From: DSNY01 sp016861185
GTDB lineage: Bacteria > Pseudomonadota > Gammaproteobacteria > Burkholderiales > Burkholderiaceae_F
Direction of reading: 5' to 3'
Assembly (NCBI GenBank): GCA_030263275.1
Contig: SZOR01000111.1
Coordinates: 1 to 12,902, forward strand
Length of the DNA: 12,902 nt
The stretch's first letter is position 1; every line of letters starts with the position of its first letter. Made by a program: the position numbers and the translations under genes. Shown here piece by piece: positions 5,615 through 12,092 of the stretch. The notes below the pieces were generated by a model that made no database searches, had not been told where the DNA came from, and saw only the letters and a program-made list of their open reading frames with translations.

Positions 5615-7515
5615 ACGCGCGCAAGTCGTTGTACCTCGCGGCCGGCGCGCTGTCGCTGCCCCTGATCGCGCTGCCTGCGTTCGCACAAGGCACGGTCGGC
5701 GCCGAATGGCGCTGGCTCACCTTCATCGTGTTCGCCGCGATCATCGGCGTCACGATGTTCGTCACGTACCTCGCGGCCAAGCGCGTGAAGTCCGCCTCCG
5801 ACTTCTACACCGCGGGCGGCGGCGTGTCGGGCCTGCAGAACGGCTGGGCGATCGCCGGCGACTATCTGTCGGCGGCGAGCTTCCTCGGCATCGCCGGACT
5901 GATTTCGCTGTACGGCTACGACGGCTTCATGTATTCGGTCGGCTGGCTGGTGGCCTACATCACCGTGCTGCTGGTGATCGCCGAGCCCTGCCGCAACATC
6001 GGCAAGTACACGCTTGCGGACATCCTCGCCTACCGCAACGACCCGAAGAAGACGCGCGTCGTCGGCGCGATCTCGGTGATCACCGTGTCGACCTTCTATC
6101 TGACCGCGCAGATGGTCGGCGGCGGCGTGCTGGTCAAGACGCTGGTCGGCATCGACTACGAGATCTCGGTGATCACGGTCGGCGTGCTGATGCTGGGCTA
6201 CGTGCTGTTCGGCGGCATGGTCGCGACGACCTGGGTGCAGATCATCAAGGCGATCCTGCTGGTCACCGCGTCGATCCTGCTCGTGATGTTCGTCTGGACG
6301 CCCTACGGTTTCTCGCTGCCGGGCTTTCTCGAGGCAGCGGTGGGCGACGCCGGGATCCAGGCCCAGGTCGCGGCGCTGCTCGGCGACGCGGCGAAGAACA
6401 TGAGCGCGGCCGAACTGGGCCAGCGCTTCCTCGAACCGGGGCTGCTGTTCAAGGCGCCGATCGACCAGATTTCGCTCGGCATGGCGCTCGTGTTCGGCAC
6501 CGCCGGGCTGCCGCACATCCTGATGCGCTTCTTCACCGTGCCGACGGCGCAGGAAGCGCGCAAGAGCGTGATCTGGGCGATGGCGATCATCGGCGGCTTC
6601 TACGTGCTGACGCTGTTCCTCGGGCTGGGCGCCGCGATGAAGGTCGGCGCACCCAACATCCGCGCGGTCGACGCCGGCGGCAACATGGCCGCGCCGCTGC
6701 TCGCGCAGTTCGTCGGCGGCGGGCCGGACAGTTTCTTCGGCAACCTGTTCCTCGCCTTCGTCGCGGCGGTGGCGTTCGCCACCATCGTCGCGGTGGTCGC
6801 GGGCCTCGTACTCGCGGCCGCCTCGGCGATGGCGCACGATCTCTACGTCGGCGTGATCCGCGGCGAGCACGCTACGCCGCAGGAACAGGTCAAGGCCGCG
6901 CGCATCGCGACCGTGATCGTCGGCGCGCTGGCGATCGCGATCGGCATCCTCGCCAAGGGCCAGAACGTCGCGCATCTGGTCGCGCTCGCGTTCGCGGTCG
7001 CAGCCTCGGCCAATTTCCCGTGCGTGCTGCTGACGCTGTACTGGAAACGCTGCAACACCGGCGGCATCATGGCCGGCATGGTCGTGGGCACGCTGACTGC
7101 GATCGGCCTCGTGCTGGTCTCGCCGAACATGACCTACCCGCTGGCGATGAAGGCCGCCGCGCAGAAGGTGCTCGACGGTGCGCCGGCACGCGAAGCGGCG
7201 CTCAAGGAAGCGCTTGCGTCGGGCGACGCCGCCCGCGTCGCGAAGGCCGAGAAGGACGCGAAGGCGCTGGAGGCGGCAGTGGCCAAGGCCAAAGGCGATC
7301 TGGAGCGCTTCAAGAACGAGAACACCAGCCTGGTCGGCCTCGAAAAGCCGCTGTTCGAACTGAAGAACCCGGGGCTGATCTCGATTCCGCTGGGCTTCCT
7401 CGCCGTGATCCTCGGCTCGCTGCTGTACCGCGACAAGCGCGCCGAGGACATGTGGGACGAGCTGTACGTCCGCCAGAACACCGGCATCCTCGTCGCCAAG
7501 GCGCACGCGCACTGA
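5611..7515 (+). CDS. actP: cation:acetate symporter (SSF family) with a long C-terminal insertion
   Basis: This gene encodes 634 residues of the sodium:solute symporter family, importing acetate and related short carboxylates across the inner membrane. An ActP-type cleavable N-terminus ends about A-F-A (23-25). The core shows D-F-Y-T-A-G-G-G, G-D-Y-L-S-A-A-S-F-L-G-I, L-T-A-Q-M-V-G-G-G and G-T-A-G-L-P-H-I-L-M-R-F-F-T-V, all ActP hallmarks. It is about 85 residues longer than E. coli ActP (549). Most of the excess is residues about 510-575, a charged Ala/Lys/Glu stretch before the last helix that looks coiled-coil. By the usual ActP topology this loop would be periplasmic, which is inference. 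GGAGG lies 5 bases before the ATG, which overlaps the DUF485 stop. The 246-base gap downstream holds two hairpins and heptamer array B. Confidence 0.92.
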   Translation: MNARKSLYLAAGALSLPLIALPAFAQGTVGAEWRWLTFIVFAAIIGVTMFVTYLAAKRVKSASDFYTAGGGVSGLQNGWAIAGDYLSAASFLGIAGLISLYGYDGFMYSVGWLVAYITVLLVIAEPCRNIGKYTLADILAYRNDPKKTRVVGAISVITVSTFYLTAQMVGGGVLVKTLVGIDYEISVITVGVLMLGYVLFGGMVATTWVQIIKAILLVTASILLVMFVWTPYGFSLPGFLEAAVGDAGIQAQVAALLGDAAKNMSAAELGQRFLEPGLLFKAPIDQISLGMALVFGTAGLPHILMRFFTVPTAQEARKSVIWAMAIIGGFYVLTLFLGLGAAMKVGAPNIRAVDAGGNMAAPLLAQFVGGGPDSFFGNLFLAFVAAVAFATIVAVVAGLVLAAASAMAHDLYVGVIRGEHATPQEQVKAARIATVIVGALAIAIGILAKGQNVAHLVALAFAVAASANFPCVLLTLYWKRCNTGGIMAGMVVGTLTAIGLVLVSPNMTYPLAMKAAAQKVLDGAPAREAALKEALASGDAARVAKAEKDAKALEAAVAKAKGDLERFKNENTSLVGLEKPLFELKNPGLISIPLGFLAVILGSLLYRDKRAEDMWDELYVRQNTGILVAKAHAH

Positions 7516-7557
7516 CGCCCGGCGTCGGTGCGCATGCGCTGCGCGCCCTTGGGTACG

Positions 7558-7586
7558 CAGAGGGGGCTGTTCCACCGCCCCCTCTG
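7558..7586 (+). terminator. 10-bp perfect GC hairpin after actP
   Basis: CAGAGGGGGC (7558-7567) pairs perfectly with GCCCCCTCTG (7577-7586) across a 9-base loop, 43 bases after the actP stop. No T-run follows. It may end or stabilise the DUF485-actP message, or it could be a dispersed palindromic repeat. Confidence 0.4.
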
Positions 7587-7643
7587 GACTCCCCCATGGC
7601 GGGTCTCGGATCGACGCGCGCACGCCGCCAATGTGCCAAACGA

Positions 7644-7664
7644 GGGTCTCGCGAGAGGCCCTTT
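7644..7664 (+). terminator. GNRA-loop hairpin followed by TTT, terminator candidate
   Basis: GGGTCTC (7644-7650) pairs with GAGGCCC (7655-7661), including one U-G pair, around a GCGA tetraloop of the stable GNRA class. TTTG follows. This is the most intrinsic-terminator-like structure in the window. It suggests that DUF485-actP and the DUF294-exonuclease pair are at least partly separate transcription units. Confidence 0.4.
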
Positions 7665-7724
7665 GTCGTCGCGGACGGGCGTGCGCCATGATTGACATTG
7701 AGTCGGCGCAAGCAAGGCATCCCG

Positions 7725-7756
7725 CGCAACCCGCAATCCGCGCTCCGCAATCCGAG
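7725..7756 (+). repeat. heptamer array (element B), right arm only, before the DUF294 gene
   Basis: Four successive 7-mers, CGCAACC, CGCAATC, CGCGCTC and CGCAATC, are closed by CGAG. The array matches the right arms of elements A and C. No convincing left arm is seen in 7516-7724. It ends 5 bases before ATG 7762 and occupies the place where a Shine-Dalgarno would be. A perfect TTGACA at 7692-7697 lies upstream but lacks a good -10 partner. Confidence 0.7.
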
Positions 7757-7761
7757 TTTCG

Positions 7762-9660
7762 ATGAACGAACCCGCTACCCCGCCGCTCGTCTTCGAAGCC
7801 GTGCGCGACTTCCTCGCGAAGCACGCGCCGTTTTCGCGGATGGACGAGCAGGCGTTCGCATTCCTCGTGCCGCGGCTCGCGCTCGCGTACTTCGCGAAGG
7901 ACAGCGTGATCGTCGACCGCAACGCCGAGTTTCCGCCGCTCGTGATCATCCAGAGCGGCGCGGTCGCGAGCCAGACCGCGGGGCTCGACACGCTGCCCGA
8001 CCGCGTGCTCACGCCCGGCGAGTGCTTCCCGGTCGGCGCGCTTGCCGCCGGCGGCCGCCCCACGCGCAGCTACCGCGCGGTCGAGGACGTGTTCGCCTAC
8101 CTGCTCGCGGTCGACGACTTCCAGGCATTGCGCCGGCTTTCGCCGCCGTTCGAGGCGTACTGCACCGAAGCGGTCACCGTGCTCGCGCAGCAATCGCTCG
8201 CCGAACTGCAGCGGCACTACAGCCAGATCGCCGCCGACCAGCATTCGCTGACGCGGCCGCTCGGCGAGCTGCTGCCGCGCGCGCCGGTGACCTGCGCGCG
8301 CGACACCCCGCTCGGCGAAGCGATCGCGCGGATGCGCGAGTACGGCGTGCGCTCGATCATCGTCGTCGGCGCCGACGGAGAAGCGGCCGGCATCTTCACG
8401 CTGAACGACCTGCGCGACCGCGTGGTGCTGCAGCAGCTTCCGCTTTCGACGCCGGTCGGCGCGGTCGCGACGACCGATCCGCTGACGCTGCCCGCGCACG
8501 CGACCGCCGCCGACGCGATCCAGCAGATGGCCGCGAGCGGCTTCCACCAAGTCATCGTCACCGATCACGGACGCGTCGCCGGCATCGTCTCCGAACGCGA
8601 CCTGTTCGCGCTGCAGCGCGTTTCGCTGCGCCAGGTCCACCACTCGATCCGCTCGGCGCGCAGCATCGCCGCGCTGGCGCATGTGGCCGGCGACATCCGC
8701 AACCTGACCGCGAACCTGCTCGCGCAGGGTGTGGCCGCCGAAGCGCTGACGCGCACGATCGCCGCGCTGAACGACGCGCTGACGCGCCAGGTGCTGACGC
8801 TGGTGCTGCAGGACCATCCGCTCGCCGGGATGAACTGGTGCTGGCTCGCGCTCGGCAGCGAAGGCCGCGGCGAACAGACGCTCGCGACCGATCAGGACAA
8901 CGCGCTGATCTTCGCCGGCGACGCGAACCTCGCGGAGACGCTGCGCACGCGGCACGAGCTGCTCGGCTTCGCGCGCGAAGCCAACGAAGCGCTCGACCGC
9001 CTGGGTTTTCCGCTGTGCAAAGGCGGCATCATGGCGGGCAACCCGCAGTGGTGCCTGACGACCGACGAGTGGCGTGCGCGCTTCACCGTCTGGCTCGCCG
9101 AACCGACGCCACAGGCGCTGCTCAACGCCAACATCTTCTTCGACTTCAGGCCGCTGTTCGGCGACGCCGCGCTCGCCGATGCGCTGCGCGACTGGCTGCT
9201 CGCGCGCACGCAGGACAACAAGCTGTTCCTGCGGCTGATGGTTGCCAACGCGCTCGAGGCCGAACCGCCGCTCGGCCTGATCCGCGCCTTCGTCGTCGAC
9301 GACGACCCGCCGCACGAAGGAACGCTCGACCTGAAGACGCGCGGCACGCGGCTCTTCGTCGACGCGGGCCGCGTGCTTGCGCTCGCGCTCGGCATCGACG
9401 AAACCGGCACCGCCGACCGGCTGCGGCGGGCGGGCGACAGGCTCGGCGTCGAACGGCGGCACGTCGACGCAACCGTCGAGGCCTTCCACTTCCTACAGGT
9501 GTTGCGGCTGCGCACGCAGGAACGCGGCGCCGCGGCGGCCGTCAACCGCATCGATCCTCACGCGCTGAACGAAGTCGACCAGCGCATGCTGAAGGAGGCC
9601 TTCCGCCAGGCGCGCAAGCTGCAGCAGCGGCTGAAAGAGACCTACTCGTTCGCGCTGTGA
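7762..9660 (+). CDS. cNMP-like / CBS pair / DUF294 putative nucleotidyltransferase
   Basis: This gene encodes 632 residues of a likely cytoplasmic signalling enzyme. In order: a cyclic-nucleotide-binding-like domain (about 15-140); two CBS domains (about 168-224 and 231-289) that usually bind adenosyl ligands; a GlnD-like DUF294 nucleotidyltransferase domain with G-S-E-G-R-G-E-Q from Gly365 and D-Q-D-N (Asp377, Asp379), which supplies the metal-binding acidic pair; and a DUF294 C-terminal helical domain (about 480-625). By analogy with GlnD it may transfer a nucleotide to a protein, but no substrate is known. In the cNMP-like domain the usual G-E before the phosphate pocket reads C-F-P-V-G-A-L, so cAMP binding is doubtful. 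ATG 7762 is the first start after an in-frame stop at 7699, yet has no Shine-Dalgarno. Its stop overlaps the exonuclease start as TGATG. Its place after actP suggests a role in control of carboxylate uptake. Confidence 0.88.
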   Translation: MNEPATPPLVFEAVRDFLAKHAPFSRMDEQAFAFLVPRLALAYFAKDSVIVDRNAEFPPLVIIQSGAVASQTAGLDTLPDRVLTPGECFPVGALAAGGRPTRSYRAVEDVFAYLLAVDDFQALRRLSPPFEAYCTEAVTVLAQQSLAELQRHYSQIAADQHSLTRPLGELLPRAPVTCARDTPLGEAIARMREYGVRSIIVVGADGEAAGIFTLNDLRDRVVLQQLPLSTPVGAVATTDPLTLPAHATAADAIQQMAASGFHQVIVTDHGRVAGIVSERDLFALQRVSLRQVHHSIRSARSIAALAHVAGDIRNLTANLLAQGVAAEALTRTIAALNDALTRQVLTLVLQDHPLAGMNWCWLALGSEGRGEQTLATDQDNALIFAGDANLAETLRTRHELLGFAREANEALDRLGFPLCKGGIMAGNPQWCLTTDEWRARFTVWLAEPTPQALLNANIFFDFRPLFGDAALADALRDWLLARTQDNKLFLRLMVANALEAEPPLGLIRAFVVDDDPPHEGTLDLKTRGTRLFVDAGRVLALALGIDETGTADRLRRAGDRLGVERRHVDATVEAFHFLQVLRLRTQERGAAAAVNRIDPHALNEVDQRMLKEAFRQARKLQQRLKETYSFAL

Positions 9661-10355
9661 TGGGCTACTTCGCCGAGCTTCTGCGCACCCGACCCGCGCT
9701 GCCGCCCGGGCTCGAAGCGCGGCTGCAGCGACTGAGCGAGCTGGCGCCGCCGCCGACCCGCAACCGCCATCGCGCATCGCGCTACGTGACCGTCGACGTC
9801 GAGACGACCGGGCTCGACCTGAAGCGCGACCGCGTGCTTTCGATCGGCGCGGTCGCGGTCGAGCGCGGCGCGATCGCGCTCGGTCGCTGCTTCGAGGTCG
9901 TGCTGCGCCAGCCCGAGTCGTCGAGCCGCGACAACATTCTCGTGCACCGGATCGGCGGCCAGCGGCAGCTCGCCGGCGTCGATCCGGCCGAGGCGCTCGT
10001 GTCCTTCCTCGAATACGTCGGACACGCGCCGCTGGTCGCCTACCGCGCCGACTTCGACCGCACGATGATCGACCGCGCGCTGAAGGAAACGCTGAACACC
10101 CGCACGCAGAGCGCGTGGATCGATCTGGCCAAGCTGCTGCCCGCGCTGTATCCGTCGAACGAGTGCCGCACGATGGACGACTGGCTCGCGTTCATGGGCG
10201 TGCGTATGATCGCGCGCCACGACGCGCTCGCCGACGCGCTCGCCACCGCGCAGATGCTGCAGGTGTGCCTGCACCGCGCCGACACCCTGGACATGACCTG
10301 CCCGGCGCACCTGCTCGAGATGCAGAAGGCGCAGCATTGGCTGGGGAAGCGGTGA
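9660..10355 (+). CDS. DEDDh 3'-5' exonuclease (DNA polymerase III epsilon-like)
   Basis: This gene encodes 231 residues. After a 40-residue Arg/Leu-rich N-terminus comes the exonuclease fold: Exo I T-V-D-V-E-T-T-G-L-D with Asp46 and Glu48, a V-H-R-I-G-G loop, Exo II A-Y-R-A-D-F-D, and Exo III A-R-H-D-A-L-A-D-A with the conserved His and Asp. All four acidic residues and the histidine of the DEDDh class appear present. It is shorter than replicative DnaQ and has no visible polymerase-binding tail, so it is more likely a stand-alone nuclease; whether it acts on DNA or RNA cannot be told. The ATG overlaps the DUF294 stop and no strong ribosome site is seen, so translation is probably coupled. 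I recall this exonuclease beside DUF294 proteins and acetate-type symporters in other proteobacteria, which suggests a functional link, but none is established. Confidence 0.87.
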   Translation: MGYFAELLRTRPALPPGLEARLQRLSELAPPPTRNRHRASRYVTVDVETTGLDLKRDRVLSIGAVAVERGAIALGRCFEVVLRQPESSSRDNILVHRIGGQRQLAGVDPAEALVSFLEYVGHAPLVAYRADFDRTMIDRALKETLNTRTQSAWIDLAKLLPALYPSNECRTMDDWLAFMGVRMIARHDALADALATAQMLQVCLHRADTLDMTCPAHLLEMQKAQHWLGKR

Positions 10356-10359
10356 TCGC

Positions 10360-10484
10360 TCGGATTGCGGATTGCGCTCGCCCGACTTCGGCGGTCGGCA
10401 GCGCTGAAGCGGCGGTGAAGGAGCCGTCTGCGATCGCAGCCTAGAATGCGGACCGACTCGCGATCCGCACTCCGCAATCCGAAC
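10360..10484. repeat. heptamer-array inverted pair (element C) filling the gap before the epimerase gene
   Basis: The left arm 10360-10376 reads TCG plus two GATTGCG units and starts 4 bases after the exonuclease stop. The right arm 10459-10484 reads CGCGATC, CGCACTC, CGCAATC, CGAAC and ends on the base before ATG 10485. TCGGATTGCG (10360-10369) pairs perfectly with 10473-10482, and the pairing extends inward with one mismatch. The arms resemble elements A and B. The loop of about 80 bases carries the candidate -10 box for the next gene. Confidence 0.72.
10442..10447 (+). promoter_or_regulatory. candidate -10 box TAGAAT for the epimerase gene
   Basis: TAGAAT matches 5 of 6 bases of TATAAT; no good -35 hexamer is found 16-18 bases upstream. 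Transcription from here would start near 10454 and give a leader of about 30 bases made almost entirely of the heptamer right arm. Confidence 0.35.
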
Positions 10485-11435
10485 ATGCGCCACACCAACG
10501 TCCTCGTCATCGGGTCTTCGGGCTTCGTCGGCCGGTACCTGGTCAATGCGCTCGTCGCGCGCGGCTGCCGCGTGCTGGCGCCGACGCGGCGACGCGAGCG
10601 CGCCAAGCACCTGATCCTGCTGCCGACCTGCGATGTCGTCGAAGCCGACGTACACGACGACGCGACGCTCGAGCGGCTGATCCGCGGGCAGGACGCGGTG
10701 GTCAACCTGGTCGGCATCCTGCACGGCACGCAGCAGCAGTTCACCAGGGCGCACGTCGAGCTGCCGCGCCGGATCGTCGCCACCTGCGAGAAGCTCGGCG
10801 TGCGCCGCTATCTGCACATGAGCGCGCTGGGCGCCGATCCGGACGGCCCGTCGATGTACCTGCGCAGCAAGGGCGAGGCCGAAAGGCTCGTGCGTGCCTG
10901 CCCGCTCGACTGGACGATCTTCCGGCCGTCGGTGATCTTCGGCGCCGAAGACAACTTCCTCAATCTGTTCGCGCGGCTCGCGCGCTGGTTCCCGCTGCTG
11001 CCGATCGGCGGCGCGAACGTGCGCTTCCAGCCGGTCTGGGTCGAAGACGTGGCCAACGCCTTCGCCAACAGCCTCGACAACCGCGGGACGTATCGCAAGA
11101 CCTACGAGCTGGCGGGGCCGAAGATCTACACGCTGCGCGAACTGGTGCGTTATGCGGCGGCCGCCGCCGGCCATCGCCGGCCGGTAATCGCACTGCCCGA
11201 TCCGATCGCGCGGCTGCAGGCCTGGCTGATGGAGCGCGCGCCCGGCGAGCCGCTGCTTTCGCGCGACAACCTCGATTCGATGAAACGCGACAACGTCGCT
11301 TCGCAGCAGCCGTACCGGCCCGCGCCCGAGCTGGGCATCGCGCCGACGCCGCTCGAAGCCGAAGCGTCGATCTATCTCGCCGGGCTGCATCCGCGCACGC
11401 GCTTCGGCGGTTTCCGCGCGCGCGCAAGGAGGTAG
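10485..11435 (+). CDS. NAD(P)-binding epimerase-like protein, complex I NDUFA9 family
   Basis: This gene encodes 316 residues with an atypical short-chain dehydrogenase/reductase fold. The N-terminal Rossmann motif is V-L-V-I-G-S-S-G-F-V-G-R (residues 6-17). Tyr125 and Lys129 (M-Y-L-R-S-K) fit the Y-x-x-x-K pair, with H-M-S-A-L-G-A upstream of it. F-R-P-S-V-I-F-G (147-153) and the later F-Q-P-V-W-V-E-D-V-A are characteristic of NDUFA9-like proteins. Mitochondrial NDUFA9 is a complex I accessory subunit; bacterial members outside nuo operons have no proven role, and no nuo genes are visible here. I chose ATG 10485 because the Rossmann strand follows at once. The in-frame ATG 10446 lies on the -10 box and would add 13 residues encoded by the repeat. 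No Shine-Dalgarno precedes 10485. The GST gene follows 9 bases after the stop. Confidence 0.85.
   Translation: MRHTNVLVIGSSGFVGRYLVNALVARGCRVLAPTRRRERAKHLILLPTCDVVEADVHDDATLERLIRGQDAVVNLVGILHGTQQQFTRAHVELPRRIVATCEKLGVRRYLHMSALGADPDGPSMYLRSKGEAERLVRACPLDWTIFRPSVIFGAEDNFLNLFARLARWFPLLPIGGANVRFQPVWVEDVANAFANSLDNRGTYRKTYELAGPKIYTLRELVRYAAAAAGHRRPVIALPDPIARLQAWLMERAPGEPLLSRDNLDSMKRDNVASQQPYRPAPELGIAPTPLEAEASIYLAGLHPRTRFGGFRARARR
11426..11433 (+). promoter_or_regulatory. strong Shine-Dalgarno for GST inside the end of the epimerase gene
   Basis: AAGGAGGT is a full consensus match but sits 11 bases before ATG 11445, longer than the usual 5-8. It overlaps the last codons of the epimerase gene (its final T is the first base of the TAG stop), so the two genes are closely linked. 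Confidence 0.55.
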
Positions 11436-11444
11436 ATTCCCGCC

Positions 11445-12092
11445 ATGGCCCTGACCCTGATCATCGGCAACAAGAACTACTCGTCGTGGTCGCTGCGCGC
11501 CTGGCTGGCGATGAAGATGGCCGGCGTCGCGTTCGACGAGATCCGCATCGCGCTCGACCAGCCCGACACCAAGGCGAACATCCTGAAGCACTCGCCGAGC
11601 GGGCGCGTGCCCTGCCTGATCGACGGCGACCTGACCGTCTGGGATTCGCTCGCGATCTGCGAATACGTCAACGAGACGCAGGCGCGCGGCCGCATGTGGC
11701 CGGCGCGCGTGAGCAGCCGCGCGCAAGCGCGTTCGGTCGCCGCCGAGATGCACTCGGGCTTCGCCGCGATGCGCGCGCATCTGTCGATGGACATCCGCTC
11801 GCGCCATCCGGAAAAAGGCGCGGCGGCGCTCGAGCGGCCGGACGTCGCCGCCGACGTGCGGCGCGTGCAGGACATCTGGCTCGAATGCCTCGCGCGTTCG
11901 GGCGGGCCGTTCCTGTTCGGCACCTTCTCGATCGCCGACGCGTTCTTCGCACCGGTGGTCACGCGTTTCGTGACCTACGGCGTGACGCTGCCGCCCACGC
12001 TCGGCAACTACAGCGACCGCGTGCTCGAGCTGCCGCCGATGCAGGAGTGGATCGCCGCCGCGCAGGCCGAGCCCGAGGTCATCGAGTCCTGA
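11445..12092 (+). CDS. glutathione S-transferase family protein
   Basis: This gene encodes 215 residues, a normal GST length. The N-terminal thioredoxin-like domain (about 1-80) begins L-T-L-I-I-G-N-K-N-Y-S-S-W-S-L-R-A-W-L. The serine cluster there is the likely glutathione-activating site. Next come the conserved cis-proline in S-G-R-V-P-C-L (about 52-58) and the glutathione-contacting D-S-L-A-I-C-E-Y segment. The helical C-terminal domain (about 90-210) includes the F-S-I-A-D-A-F-F-A-P cap motif common to GSTs. Its substrate is unknown; cytoplasmic conjugation or detoxification is the family role. It starts 9 bases after the epimerase gene, and its stop overlaps the cca start as TGATG, so the three genes probably form one operon. 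Confidence 0.9.
   Translation: MALTLIIGNKNYSSWSLRAWLAMKMAGVAFDEIRIALDQPDTKANILKHSPSGRVPCLIDGDLTVWDSLAICEYVNETQARGRMWPARVSSRAQARSVAAEMHSGFAAMRAHLSMDIRSRHPEKGAAALERPDVAADVRRVQDIWLECLARSGGPFLFGTFSIADAFFAPVVTRFVTYGVTLPPTLGNYSDRVLELPPMQEWIAAAQAEPEVIES

Noticed and set aside
7692..7720. TTGACA as a full promoter for the DUF294 gene
   Set aside because: The -35 hexamer is perfect, but no acceptable -10 hexamer lies 16-18 bases downstream, so I do not call it a promoter.
5530..9489. Very long open frame on the minus strand (1319 codons) opposite actP and the DUF294 gene
   Set aside because: It runs antisense to two well-recognised genes, is made of low-complexity Arg/Gly/Ala/His/Asp-rich sequence, and shows no domain motifs. 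Long antisense frames are expected at this GC content.
10446..10484. Upstream ATG extending the epimerase by 13 residues
   Set aside because: It overlaps the candidate -10 box, and the extension is encoded by the heptamer repeat. Rossmann proteins of this family begin close to the first strand.
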